Assembly (NCBI GenBank): GCA_964420035.1 | Contig: CAYQQR010000019.1 | Location: forward strand, 1-64,000 | Direction: 5' to 3' | Source: CAYQQR01 sp964420035 | Lineage (GTDB): Bacteria; Bacteroidota; Bacteroidia; Bacteroidales; SM23-62 | Length of the DNA: 64,000 nucleotides | Part shown: positions 57,400 to 64,000 of the stretch, one piece after another | Layout: the number at the start of each line of letters is the position of its first letter | Position numbering within the stretch: the stretch's first letter is position 1 | The notes under the pieces: model-generated | What the model was told of the DNA's origin: nothing | Database searches by the model: none | The model's input: only the letters and a program-made list of their open reading frames with translations | Program-made: the position numbers and the translations under genes

Positions 57400-58524
57400 A
57401 TGAAACCAAAGAAGATAAGATTATTCGCCGGCACCGGGATAGTTCTGATCATGATGCTGAGTCTGGCATCCAATATCGGGAACGTTTCGGAAAATAGCAT
57501 ACTGACGGGTGCCGCGCTGGGAACCGGGATCAACCTCATGTCACCATGGAAGTGTTACCGTGCGGATGCCGTGAAGCCTTATCCCCGGGACAGCCTGAAG
57601 AACTGGAAGCTGGAGGAACTGAAGGTGGAAGACAACCAGCTGCTGGCCCGGTACAAGGACCGGCGGTCGGGAAAACCCCATACCGTGGAAATGGCCGTCA
57701 GGGAAGGGGAGGTCCGGGCCCTGGTGATTGACGGTACCGTGATTCCCGGGGAACAATTTGATAAGCACCGTGATATCATCGACATGACCCTGAAAGATGT
57801 CCGGATGGCCCGCGAGGAGTTGGCCCAGGCATGGGAGGGTTTGGAAGACTTTGATGCGGAAGAGATCCGTATTCACATAAAACGATCCCTGGAAGATCTG
57901 AAATTTCCGGAACCCCCCCATGTGCATTTTGAATTTGACAGCCTGGACTGGAACTTCCCCGGGTTGGACTCCTCTTTTTTTATGAAGATGCACATTGAGC
58001 CTGCCACGCGTGCCATGGAAGACATCAACCGGGAAGAAATAAGGATACCGCGTAAAAAAGCCCTGAAAGAAAGCCAAAAGGAAATGGAGGAATTCAAAAG
58101 GGAAAAGGGTATGTCGAAAGAGGAAGAAGAACTGCACCTCAAGTTGAAAACTGCTCAGGTGGAGATGGGGGAATCCATTCGGGAAGCCATGGAAGAAATA
58201 GACTGGGAGGAGATCCGCGAAGCACAAAGAAAAGCTTTGGAGGAGATTGACTGGGAAGCCATAAAGAAGGAGCAAAGAAGGGTCATGGAAGAAGCTTTTC
58301 AGAACCAGGAAGAGATCCGCGGGGCCATGGAAGAAGCCCGGCAGGCCTGGGAAGAGATCGACCATGAAGCCATCCGCGAGGAGATACGCCGCTCCATGGA
58401 AAACCTGGAATTCGAAGAACTCCATCTTCAGGAGGAAATGGAGAAGCTGGAGAAGCAGCTCGAGGAGATCGATAAGTTAGGGCTGGAGAAGAATTCAGGA
58501 TTCAGGATTCAGGATTCAGAATGA
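57400..58524 (+). CDS. Exported or anchored Glu-rich helical protein (hypothetical)
   Basis: From ATG 57400, 374 residues. A signal or anchor segment (LFAGTGIVLIMMLSLASNIG) is followed by a beta-rich domain at about 40-130 (YKDRRSGKPHTVEMAVREGEVRALVIDGTVIPGEQFDKHRDIID). A long acidic helical region with internal repeats then covers about 150-370. Units of the type MEEIDWEEIREAQRKALEEIDWEAIKKEQRR have a roughly 16- to 18-residue period. The last ten residues (NSGFRIQDSE) are coded by a GATTCAG heptamer repeat and are probably not under selection. Upstream in-frame Met at 57346 is rejected. I do not recognise a family; similar acidic coils occur in periplasmic scaffolds. Confidence 0.65.
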   Translation: MKPKKIRLFAGTGIVLIMMLSLASNIGNVSENSILTGAALGTGINLMSPWKCYRADAVKPYPRDSLKNWKLEELKVEDNQLLARYKDRRSGKPHTVEMAVREGEVRALVIDGTVIPGEQFDKHRDIIDMTLKDVRMAREELAQAWEGLEDFDAEEIRIHIKRSLEDLKFPEPPHVHFEFDSLDWNFPGLDSSFFMKMHIEPATRAMEDINREEIRIPRKKALKESQKEMEEFKREKGMSKEEEELHLKLKTAQVEMGESIREAMEEIDWEEIREAQRKALEEIDWEAIKKEQRRVMEEAFQNQEEIRGAMEEARQAWEEIDHEAIREEIRRSMENLEFEELHLQEEMEKLEKQLEEIDKLGLEKNSGFRIQDSE

Positions 58525-58598
58525 GGGTGTGGGGATGGGGTGTGGGTGTGAAACCTGGAACCTGGAACCTGGAACCCGGAACCCGGAACCCGGAACTT
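58492..58598. repeat. GATTCAG and AACCTGG/AACCCGG heptamer arrays
   Basis: AATTCAG plus three GATTCAG units (58492-58519) run through the end of the preceding coding sequence. After a GGGTGTG tract there are three AACCTGG, three AACCCGG and AACTT (58552-58598). Confidence 0.95.
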
Positions 58599-58633
58599 AA
58601 ATGTAACAAATTTCATTCTGATTCGTCTTAGGG

Positions 58634-58873
58634 ATGAAAGTGAAAAGAAAGAAAAAGGATATGAGCCCGATAGATAACAGGATAACAGACCAGCAGCGGA
58701 TCATAGACCGGCTCGAGGAAGAAAAAAGGAGAATGCAAAGCGGTCAGCCGGTCGGCGAGGAGATCAGGATCGCGGACCAGTCCTTCAGGCGTTCAAAGAT
58801 CGAACAGGCCATAGCCGATTGTTACCAGCAGCTGGCGGTTCTGAAGATCCGTAAAATGATGAATTTCGAATAA
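58634..58873 (+). CDS. Small coiled-coil hypothetical protein
   Basis: 79 residues with a basic start (MKVKRKKKDMS) and a heptad-like helix (DQQRIIDRLEEEKRRMQ and SFRRSKIEQAIADCYQQLAVLKI). No signal or membrane segment and no recognised family. AGGG precedes the ATG. A terminator lies 34 bp after the stop, so it is probably a real gene with its own transcript. Function unknown. Confidence 0.6.
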   Translation: MKVKRKKKDMSPIDNRITDQQRIIDRLEEEKRRMQSGQPVGEEIRIADQSFRRSKIEQAIADCYQQLAVLKIRKMMNFE

Positions 58874-58907
58874 GTTCCGATCCATTCTCTCCATCCGATA
58901 TCCCCCG

Positions 58908-58940
58908 GCCCGGTTGGTTATCCACCGGGCTCTTTATTTT
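58908..58940 (+). terminator. Intrinsic terminator after the small coiled-coil gene
   Basis: GCCCGGT (58908-58914) pairs with ACCGGGC (58924-58930), followed by TCTTTATTTT. It also lies next to the stop of the convergent MDR gene. Confidence 0.8.
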
Positions 58941-59878
58941 ATCTCCACGACGATTTTCCCGTCGGCCTTGTATTCCGAGGCGTAACGATGGGCCTCCACG
59001 ATCTCGTCCAGGGTGTAAACATCATCGATCCATACCCGGAACATCCCTTCTTCGATCCACAGGTTGATCAGCTTCAACTCGGAGCCCCTGGATTTTTGCA
59101 GGAGGGTCCTGACTTTCCTGAACGGGTGGAAGAGGGCCACCAGCTTGTGTGCCAGCAGCTTCAAACGGGGCAGGGTGGTTATGTAAACACCGTTCCCGGT
59201 AAGCAGGTGCTTTACGGTCAGAAAGGATTCCGTACCCACGGCATCGAAGAATAGATCGTACTTCTTTTCTAAGGTAGGCACGGGGGTTTTCTGATAATCG
59301 ACCCAGTGGTGGGGCCTGAGTGTTTCCATCATCTCCCTGTGGCCCGCGGAACATACGGCAGTAACCTCCGCCCCGTGTAATTCCGCGATCTGCAGGGCCA
59401 TGTGACCCCCCCCGCCGGAAGCCCCGTTGACCAACACTTTTTGCCCTTCGCGGATCCTGCCCTTATCCCGCAATGCCTGCAGGGCGGTCTGGGCCGCCAT
59501 GGGGATGGCCGCCGCGGTGATGAAATCCAGTTCGTCCGGGATGGAGGCAAAGACCTTCTCCGAACCCAGGGCATATTCCGCCAGGGCACCGCCGTATTTT
59601 ACATCCAAACGGCCGTAGACCCTGTCGCCCGGCTTGTATTGTGTCGCTTTGTCCCCCACGGCATCCACCGTGCCCGCTGCATCGAACCCCAGGATGATGG
59701 GGAAGGGGGCTCCCAGCAGCTTTTTATGGCTGCCGGTCCGCATCTTCCAGTCTACCGGGTTTATCGAGGAAGCATGTACCCGGATGAGAACCTGACGGGG
59801 TCCGGGCTCCGGTTTGGGCACCTCTTCGATGCTAAAGACCTCCGGTCCGCCAAATTGTTTTATTATTGCAGCTTTCAT
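58934..59878 (-). CDS. NAD(P)-dependent oxidoreductase, MDR (zinc-free quinone reductase-like) family
   Basis: 314 residues. GroES-like N-terminal part with GPRQVLIRVHASSINPVDWKMRTG and GFDAAGTVDAVGDKATQYKPGDRVYG, then the nucleotide-binding motif VLVNGASGGGGHMALQIAELHGAEVTAVCS at about 147-176. The zinc-binding Cys cluster of alcohol dehydrogenases is missing, which points to the quinone-oxidoreductase or enoyl-reductase branch. NADP-type preference is likely from the sequence after strand 2 (SAGHREMM). Substrate unknown; monocistronic. Confidence 0.9.
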   Translation of the reverse strand: MKAAIIKQFGGPEVFSIEEVPKPEPGPRQVLIRVHASSINPVDWKMRTGSHKKLLGAPFPIILGFDAAGTVDAVGDKATQYKPGDRVYGRLDVKYGGALAEYALGSEKVFASIPDELDFITAAAIPMAAQTALQALRDKGRIREGQKVLVNGASGGGGHMALQIAELHGAEVTAVCSAGHREMMETLRPHHWVDYQKTPVPTLEKKYDLFFDAVGTESFLTVKHLLTGNGVYITTLPRLKLLAHKLVALFHPFRKVRTLLQKSRGSELKLINLWIEEGMFRVWIDDVYTLDEIVEAHRYASEYKADGKIVVEIK

Positions 59879-60108
59879 GGTTTGCTGAGTAATAGGATTG
59901 TAAAAGTAATAAAGAATTAAAGCTTCAGAATATTTCGTATGAGTTAATAGTTGCTCGCCTTCGGCTGTAACTCGCTCCCCCGAGTACCCGGGGTCGCCGT
60001 TGCTGTGTGTCTCATTGTCTCAACGTCTCTATGTTTTCAAGGTCTATTATGTCTTTGTGGTTCTCAGTTTTACTCGGGGCCTCTGTGACCATATAAATTT
60101 CGAATTTA

Positions 60109-60245
60109 TCCTGCCTGTAGGCAAGGAATTACGAGTTTCTTCCTCGCGTTCTTCGCGCCTTCTTTGCGAGCTTTGCGGTTCAGAACAACCGCATGGCTAT
60201 TGCATGACAACCGAATTGACAACCGCGTGACAACCGCATGACAGC
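60109..60245. repeat. Repeat-rich gap between the MDR gene and larE
   Basis: CCTGCCTGTAGGCAAGG palindrome, CTTCGCG/CTTTGCG heptamer-type repeats (60140-60180) and a four-fold TGACAACCGCA-like unit (60185-60243). The whole 59879-60359 gap has no convincing gene; it also holds a CGCCTTCGGC hairpin. Confidence 0.6.
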
Positions 60246-60359
60246 CCTATAGCCCTTAGGCTCTTAATCTCTTAATCCCACATTTTAACATTTCATTATA
60301 ACAACCGTTTTATTCAAAACCGTTATTTTTAATCTTTCACGAAATCAGAGGCTAAACAC

Positions 60360-61217
60360 ATGGATGCATATGCAAAGCTGGGGAAACTGAAGGGAATACT
60401 CAAAGAGATGGGCACGGTGATCGTGGCTTATTCAGGCGGGGTGGACAGTACATTCCTGCTGAAAGTGGCCTACGATACTTTGAAGGAAAACGCGTCCGCC
60501 GTACTGGCGGTATCTCCGTCTTTCCCGTCCAGGGAGTTTGACGGGGCCATGGAAATGGCCAGACTGACCGGCGCCCGCGTGGAAGTGATCCATACCAAAG
60601 AACTGGACGATCCGAAATTCAGTAACAATCCCGTAGACCGCTGCTATTTCTGCAAAAGCGAGTTGTTCGATAAGATCATCGAGCTGGCCGGTTCGGGCGA
60701 TTATCCCAACATGGTCGACGGCACCAATGCCAGCGATAAGGACGATCACCGGCCCGGAATAAAGGCCCTCCGCGAAAGAGGGGTTCGCAGTCCGCTGCAG
60801 GAGGCGGGACTGACCAAGCAGGAGATACGCGAACGCTCCAGGGAGATGGGTCTGCCTACCTGGAAAAAGGAAGAGCTGGCCTGCCTGAGCAGCCGCTTCC
60901 CATACGGGGAAAAGATCGATCTGAAAAAACTCAGGATGGTGGACCAGGCCGAAAACTTTCTGCGTGACCTCGGTTTCACCCATATCCGCGCACGGCATTC
61001 CGGATCAACCGTTAAGATCGAAGCGCATCCCGACCAGGTGGAACGGTTCTTCGAGGAAGGTACAAGGGAAACGGTGGTTGCTGCCCTGAAGGAGATCGGG
61101 TATAAATATGTGACCGTCGATCTGGAAGGTTACCGCCGGGGAAGCATGAACGAGGTACTGGGCGGGAAAAAGAATATCGTTCACATCGACGATCCCTCGA
61201 AACTCAAAAGAACCTGA
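60360..61217 (+). CDS. larE: ATP-dependent sulfur transferase LarE (PP-loop)
   Basis: 285 residues. PP-loop VIVAYSGGVDSTFLL at about 20-34, DRCYFCKSELFDKI with two Cys (95, 98), VDGTNASDKDDHRPG, and ELACLSSRFPYGE with Cys 175 at the place of the sacrificial Cys of Lactobacillus LarE. The extra CxxC plus the third Cys resembles LarE variants that hold a [4Fe-4S] cluster instead of losing a sulfur atom. LarE adds sulfur to pyridinium dicarboxylate in making the nickel-pincer cofactor of lactate racemase. larA, larB and larC are not in this window. The stop abuts the convergent kinase-like gene. Confidence 0.9.
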   Translation: MDAYAKLGKLKGILKEMGTVIVAYSGGVDSTFLLKVAYDTLKENASAVLAVSPSFPSREFDGAMEMARLTGARVEVIHTKELDDPKFSNNPVDRCYFCKSELFDKIIELAGSGDYPNMVDGTNASDKDDHRPGIKALRERGVRSPLQEAGLTKQEIRERSREMGLPTWKKEELACLSSRFPYGEKIDLKKLRMVDQAENFLRDLGFTHIRARHSGSTVKIEAHPDQVERFFEEGTRETVVAALKEIGYKYVTVDLEGYRRGSMNEVLGGKKNIVHIDDPSKLKRT

Positions 61218-61958
61218 TCAAGGTAACAGATCCTCGCTCCAGTTTTCGGAAAGGGGCGTTTTCTTTCCCTGCAGAATGGCGGCCACGGCTTCCAGGGTTT
61301 TACCCGCATCGCCTATAGGAAAATAAAAGGCATCCCAGTTGTCGCTGTCCTCACCGTTCGTATTGGGGATCACATGATCGAATAAACAGGCCGTTCGCAA
61401 TTCCATGTAAGCACTCTTGGCCCGGATCTCGATATTTTCAAGGTCGGGCAGGGACAGTTCCCCTTTTTGCCCGCGGGTCCGGCGCAATAACTTGCGGCGC
61501 ATCACGTCGGTGATCAAACGGTTCAACTCGGGCACCGTCATTTGTTTCTTGAGCCGCTTGATCTCCGATGCGGACAGGGGAGAGAGGAAAATGCTGTTCT
61601 TTTTTATCCCGGACAGGTTTTCATGGGTCAGAAGCAGTTTACCGATCATGGGATTTCCCTCGTAAAAGACATCGGTTTTCTTCAGCTCTGTGGAAAGCTG
61701 CTTGATGTCCAATGCCTGCCAGTCGCCCCGCACTTCCATCACCACGTAACGTTCGTCTTCCCTGAGGTTTTGGATGTATTCCTGAGTCCGGAAATGGTAG
61801 TCCACCCCGTCTTTTTCTCCCGGCCGGGGTTGCCTGGAGTTGGACAGCACCAGGTGCTGCAGACTGCCCCTCAGTTCGGGATGGAACTTTTTCAATGCCT
61901 TGTCGAGCGGACTCTTACCCACGCAGGAAGGTCCGGAAAGAATGATCAGTTTACCCAT
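61218..61958 (-). CDS. Guanylate-kinase-like P-loop protein
   Basis: 246 residues. Walker A is LIILSGPSCVGKSPLDKAL (about residues 4-22). SNSRQPRPGEKDGVDYHFRT corresponds to the GMP-binding block (usually TTRxPRxGExxGxDYxF) with changed Thr/Arg residues at the start. The rest does not follow canonical Gmk: the lid is replaced by a longer helical insert (SASEIKRLKKQMTVPELNRLITDVMRRKLLRRTRGQ) and there is a C-terminal NTNGEDSDNWDAF stretch. The usual length is about 190, so this is an atypical member. Nucleotide binding is probable, GMP kinase activity doubtful. Confidence 0.75.
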   Translation of the reverse strand: MGKLIILSGPSCVGKSPLDKALKKFHPELRGSLQHLVLSNSRQPRPGEKDGVDYHFRTQEYIQNLREDERYVVMEVRGDWQALDIKQLSTELKKTDVFYEGNPMIGKLLLTHENLSGIKKNSIFLSPLSASEIKRLKKQMTVPELNRLITDVMRRKLLRRTRGQKGELSLPDLENIEIRAKSAYMELRTACLFDHVIPNTNGEDSDNWDAFYFPIGDAGKTLEAVAAILQGKKTPLSENWSEDLLP

Positions 61959-62010
61959 AATCGTAGTTTTCTATAAAGATAAGGTTTTGGGGTTAATTGT
62001 ATGTAAATGT

Positions 62011-62057
62011 TACGGGTTTCGTGTTACGGCTTTCCTGTTACGGGTTACGGGTACGGA
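62011..62057. repeat. TTACGGG heptamer repeats upstream of the kinase-like gene
   Basis: GTTACGGGTTTCGTGTTACGGCTTTCCTGTTACGGGTTACGGGTACGG-type units at 7-bp spacing. Relatives of the unit occur at 28330-28360. Confidence 0.8.
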
Positions 62058-62189
62058 ATGAGGGTATTGACTGTAATTTGGTGAAATTGGTGTTAATTTG
62101 TTGTCCAACGTACTCTCCAGGCCTTAAGCTCTTAAATCCTTTATCCTTTTCCAAAATTCCCCTACCTTAAATCCCTGGATCCTTATATC

Positions 62190-64000
62190 TTAAAACTTTA
62201 TTTCCACCGCTTCCCCGGTATATTCTACCGACTCCATCTCCACCTCTTCCGAATCGATCCCCGCTGGATTCTCCGCGGAAACAAGCACCACCCGGATGGT
62301 TCTTGACTCCGGCATCCCCGGAAATTCCCCTTCCCGCGTCCCGATGGTGAGGGTTTGGGACGACTCATCATAATTAAAGGGAATGAGGGAATAAACTCCT
62401 TCTTCATAGTTATAATTGGTGCCCTCGTCTTCATAAAGGGTGAATTTACCGTCTTTGCCCGCGTAAACATAAACCGTGAGCGGATCGGCAGGTTTTTCCC
62501 CGGTGTACTGCAGCTCCGGTCCGTACGCGATAATGGCCCCTTCAGGCACGAATACGGGGATCTTTTCATAGGGGGCTTCAGCAGTGATTGTTTTTCCGCC
62601 TTCATGATACCGGCCGTCGTACAGGTTGTACCAGCCGGAACCCGAGGGCAGGTAAACCTCCCTTTCCGTGGCCCGGTCGGTGGTTACCGGGCAGACCATC
62701 AGTGCGGGACCGAACAGGTACTGGTCGGGGATCTCGTAGACCTCGGGGTCGTGCCGGAAATCCATCACCAGGGGCCGCATCAGGGTATAGTCCTCCAGCC
62801 AGGCCATGCCGTTCAGGGTGTAGATATAGGGCATCAGCCGGTAGCGGAGCTTGTCGTAATAGAGCATGCTCCGGTAAGCCAGGTGGTTGACCGGGGCGAC
62901 CTTGAAGATCTCGCGGCAGGGATACTGGCCATGGACCCGGAAAAGGGGACAGAAGGCCCCGAACTGGTACCAGCGGGTCATCAACTCCCGCCATTCCCTC
63001 AGGTCGTCCCCGGTGGCATCCTGGTAACGGCTTTCGGTTGAGAAGCCGCCGATATCATGGGTCCAGAAGGGAATGCCGGCCATCGAGAAGTTCAGTCCGG
63101 CCGGGATCTGGTTGGCCAGGTCGTCCCACCGGGAAGCCACGTCCCCGCTCCAGGAAGCTGCCCCGTAGCGTTGCTGACCGGCAAAGGCGGAACGGGTGAG
63201 GATGAAGGCCCGCTCGTTGGTGTTAACTTCCCGCAGGCCCTCGTAAAAGCCTTTGCTGTGCAGCAGGGAATAGGGGTTGTAATATTGCGTTGATGGACCT
63301 AAATACATGGGGTACATGCGATCTTTTTGTTCCTCCTGTCCGATGTTGCCTTCCAGTTCCGGTTCCGTGGCATCCAGCCACCAGGCATCGATGCCGAGAA
63401 CATTCAGCTTTTCATTCACCTGTTCCCAGTACAGGTTACGGCCGCCCGGGTGAGTGGCATCGTAGAAAGTGGACACATAACCCACCCAGTCTGTTACTTC
63501 CTTCTCCAGGTTCCCCTGGTACAGGTAGCCGCCTTCCTGCATTTCCCTGAAATATTCCGTTCCTTCATAAAACTTGGGCCATATGGAGATCATGATGCGG
63601 GCATTCCGGCCGTGTACGGCATCCACCATGCCCCGCGGATCGGGGAAACGCGCCGTATCGAAATCGTGCGATCCCCATTGGTCCTCGGGCCAGTAAAACC
63701 AGTCCAGCACGATATTGTCGATGGGAACCTCCCGCTCGCGGAATTCTGTAAGAACATCCAGCAATTCTTCCTGGGTCTGGTAACGCTCACGGCTCTGCCA
63801 CAGGCCCATGGCCCAGGAAGGCATCATACCGGCTTTGCCCGTAAGCCTGCGGTAGCCGCTGATCACCTCGTCGGCATTGGTTCCAATTACAAAATAATAA
63901 TCGATTTCCTCACCCGCCCCGGAGGTCAGGGTGAGCTTTTGCTGCAGCTCGGGGTCGGCCGGGTCCAGGTGCTCCAGGGCCATGTAATGCCCCCCGTCAG
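62190..64000 (-). CDS. Glycoside hydrolase family 31 (alpha-glucosidase/alpha-xylosidase), partial
   Basis: The frame is open from the right window edge, so the N-terminal part of the gene is missing; about 603 residues are seen. The GH31 barrel shows PIDNIVLDWFYWPEDQWGSHDFD, the nucleophile Asp in DAWWLDATEPEL, the acid/base Asp in YGAASWSGDVASRWDDL and RVHGQYPCREIF. The C-terminal domains follow (beta-sandwich, DUF5110-like) from about residue 450 with YVYAGKDGKFTLYEDEGTNYNYEEG. Hydrolyses alpha-glucosidic or alpha-xylosidic bonds; the substrate cannot be fixed from the fragment. The in-frame ATG at 63983 is not a start. Confidence 0.94.
   Translation of the reverse strand, partial: DGGHYMALEHLDPADPELQQKLTLTSGAGEEIDYYFVIGTNADEVISGYRRLTGKAGMMPSWAMGLWQSRERYQTQEELLDVLTEFREREVPIDNIVLDWFYWPEDQWGSHDFDTARFPDPRGMVDAVHGRNARIMISIWPKFYEGTEYFREMQEGGYLYQGNLEKEVTDWVGYVSTFYDATHPGGRNLYWEQVNEKLNVLGIDAWWLDATEPELEGNIGQEEQKDRMYPMYLGPSTQYYNPYSLLHSKGFYEGLREVNTNERAFILTRSAFAGQQRYGAASWSGDVASRWDDLANQIPAGLNFSMAGIPFWTHDIGGFSTESRYQDATGDDLREWRELMTRWYQFGAFCPLFRVHGQYPCREIFKVAPVNHLAYRSMLYYDKLRYRLMPYIYTLNGMAWLEDYTLMRPLVMDFRHDPEVYEIPDQYLFGPALMVCPVTTDRATEREVYLPSGSGWYNLYDGRYHEGGKTITAEAPYEKIPVFVPEGAIIAYGPELQYTGEKPADPLTVYVYAGKDGKFTLYEDEGTNYNYEEGVYSLIPFNYDESSQTLTIGTREGEFPGMPESRTIRVVLVSAENPAGIDSEEVEMESVEYTGEAVEIKF

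Overview
The window looks like a chromosomal segment from a fermentative member of the Bacteroidota, most likely Bacteroidales/Marinilabiliales-like. The reasons are promoter-like TAnnTTTG boxes close to start codons, families largely confined to this phylum (three DUF4252 proteins, a DUF4249 remnant, PorT-like outer-membrane barrels), fused E1 alpha/beta dehydrogenase architecture, weak Shine-Dalgarno use, and an acetate/butyrate kinase operon. This is inference from gene content. No rRNA is present and the exact lineage cannot be named from sequence alone.

Layout. 1-3.7 kb: a possibly frameshifted hypothetical protein, an omega-amidase, an FKBP/SlyD isomerase, an outer-membrane protein and an SDR. 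3.7-8.9 kb (minus): a five-gene acyl-phosphate operon in transcription order pta, 3-hydroxyacyl-CoA dehydrogenase, ackA, ptb, buk. 9.5-14 kb: a 984-residue flavin/Fe-S 2-hydroxyacid dehydrogenase converging on a dicarboxylate/amino-acid symporter. 14-19.7 kb: an XRE regulator, pyrD, an SDR, tRNA-Lys, secreted hypotheticals and a thioesterase. 19.8-22.5 kb: an ECF sigma factor with a membrane partner and three DUF4252 paralogues. 23-28.3 kb: a PorT-like barrel, an EgtD-like methyltransferase, a LON-domain protein, an SRAP protein and a periplasmic redox set (TlpA-like, redoxin, MsrB). 28.6-29.2 kb: a strong candidate for a large structured non-coding RNA. 29.3-32.9 kb (minus): a three-gene biotin-dependent acyl-CoA carboxylase. 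33.2-36 kb: a CotH-like protein and a serine hydrolase. 36.1-44.9 kb: 2-oxoacid dehydrogenase E2 and E1, flavodoxin, then leuA-leuC-leuD-leuB. 44.9-50.5 kb: a DUF4249 fragment, an SRPBCC protein, an Arg/Tyr-rich secreted protein with a probable OB fold, and a coupled SpoIIE-type phosphatase/OLD-like ATPase pair. 50.6-64 kb: a sugar transporter, an M14 peptidase, a frameshifted DUF255 (YyaL) gene, a Glu-rich helical protein, an MDR oxidoreductase, larE, a guanylate-kinase-like protein and a GH31 glycosidase cut by the window edge.

How it fits together. The 2-oxoacid dehydrogenase and the carboxylase feed or consume acyl-CoAs. The Pta/AckA and Ptb/Buk pairs can convert acetyl-CoA and butyryl- or branched-chain acyl-CoAs to acids with ATP gain, and the leu operon makes leucine. 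This linkage is inferred from family functions, not shown by the sequence.

Gene junctions repeatedly carry short tandem repeats with a 7-bp period (AACCTGG, GATTCAG, ATCCGCA, TTACGGG types) and small perfect palindromes. A two-hairpin repeat occurs twice (9.2 and 22.7 kb). The most noteworthy items are the ~550-nt structured RNA candidate, the 8-bp duplication that breaks the DUF255 gene, the hairpin leader before leuA, and the phosphatase/ATPase pair.
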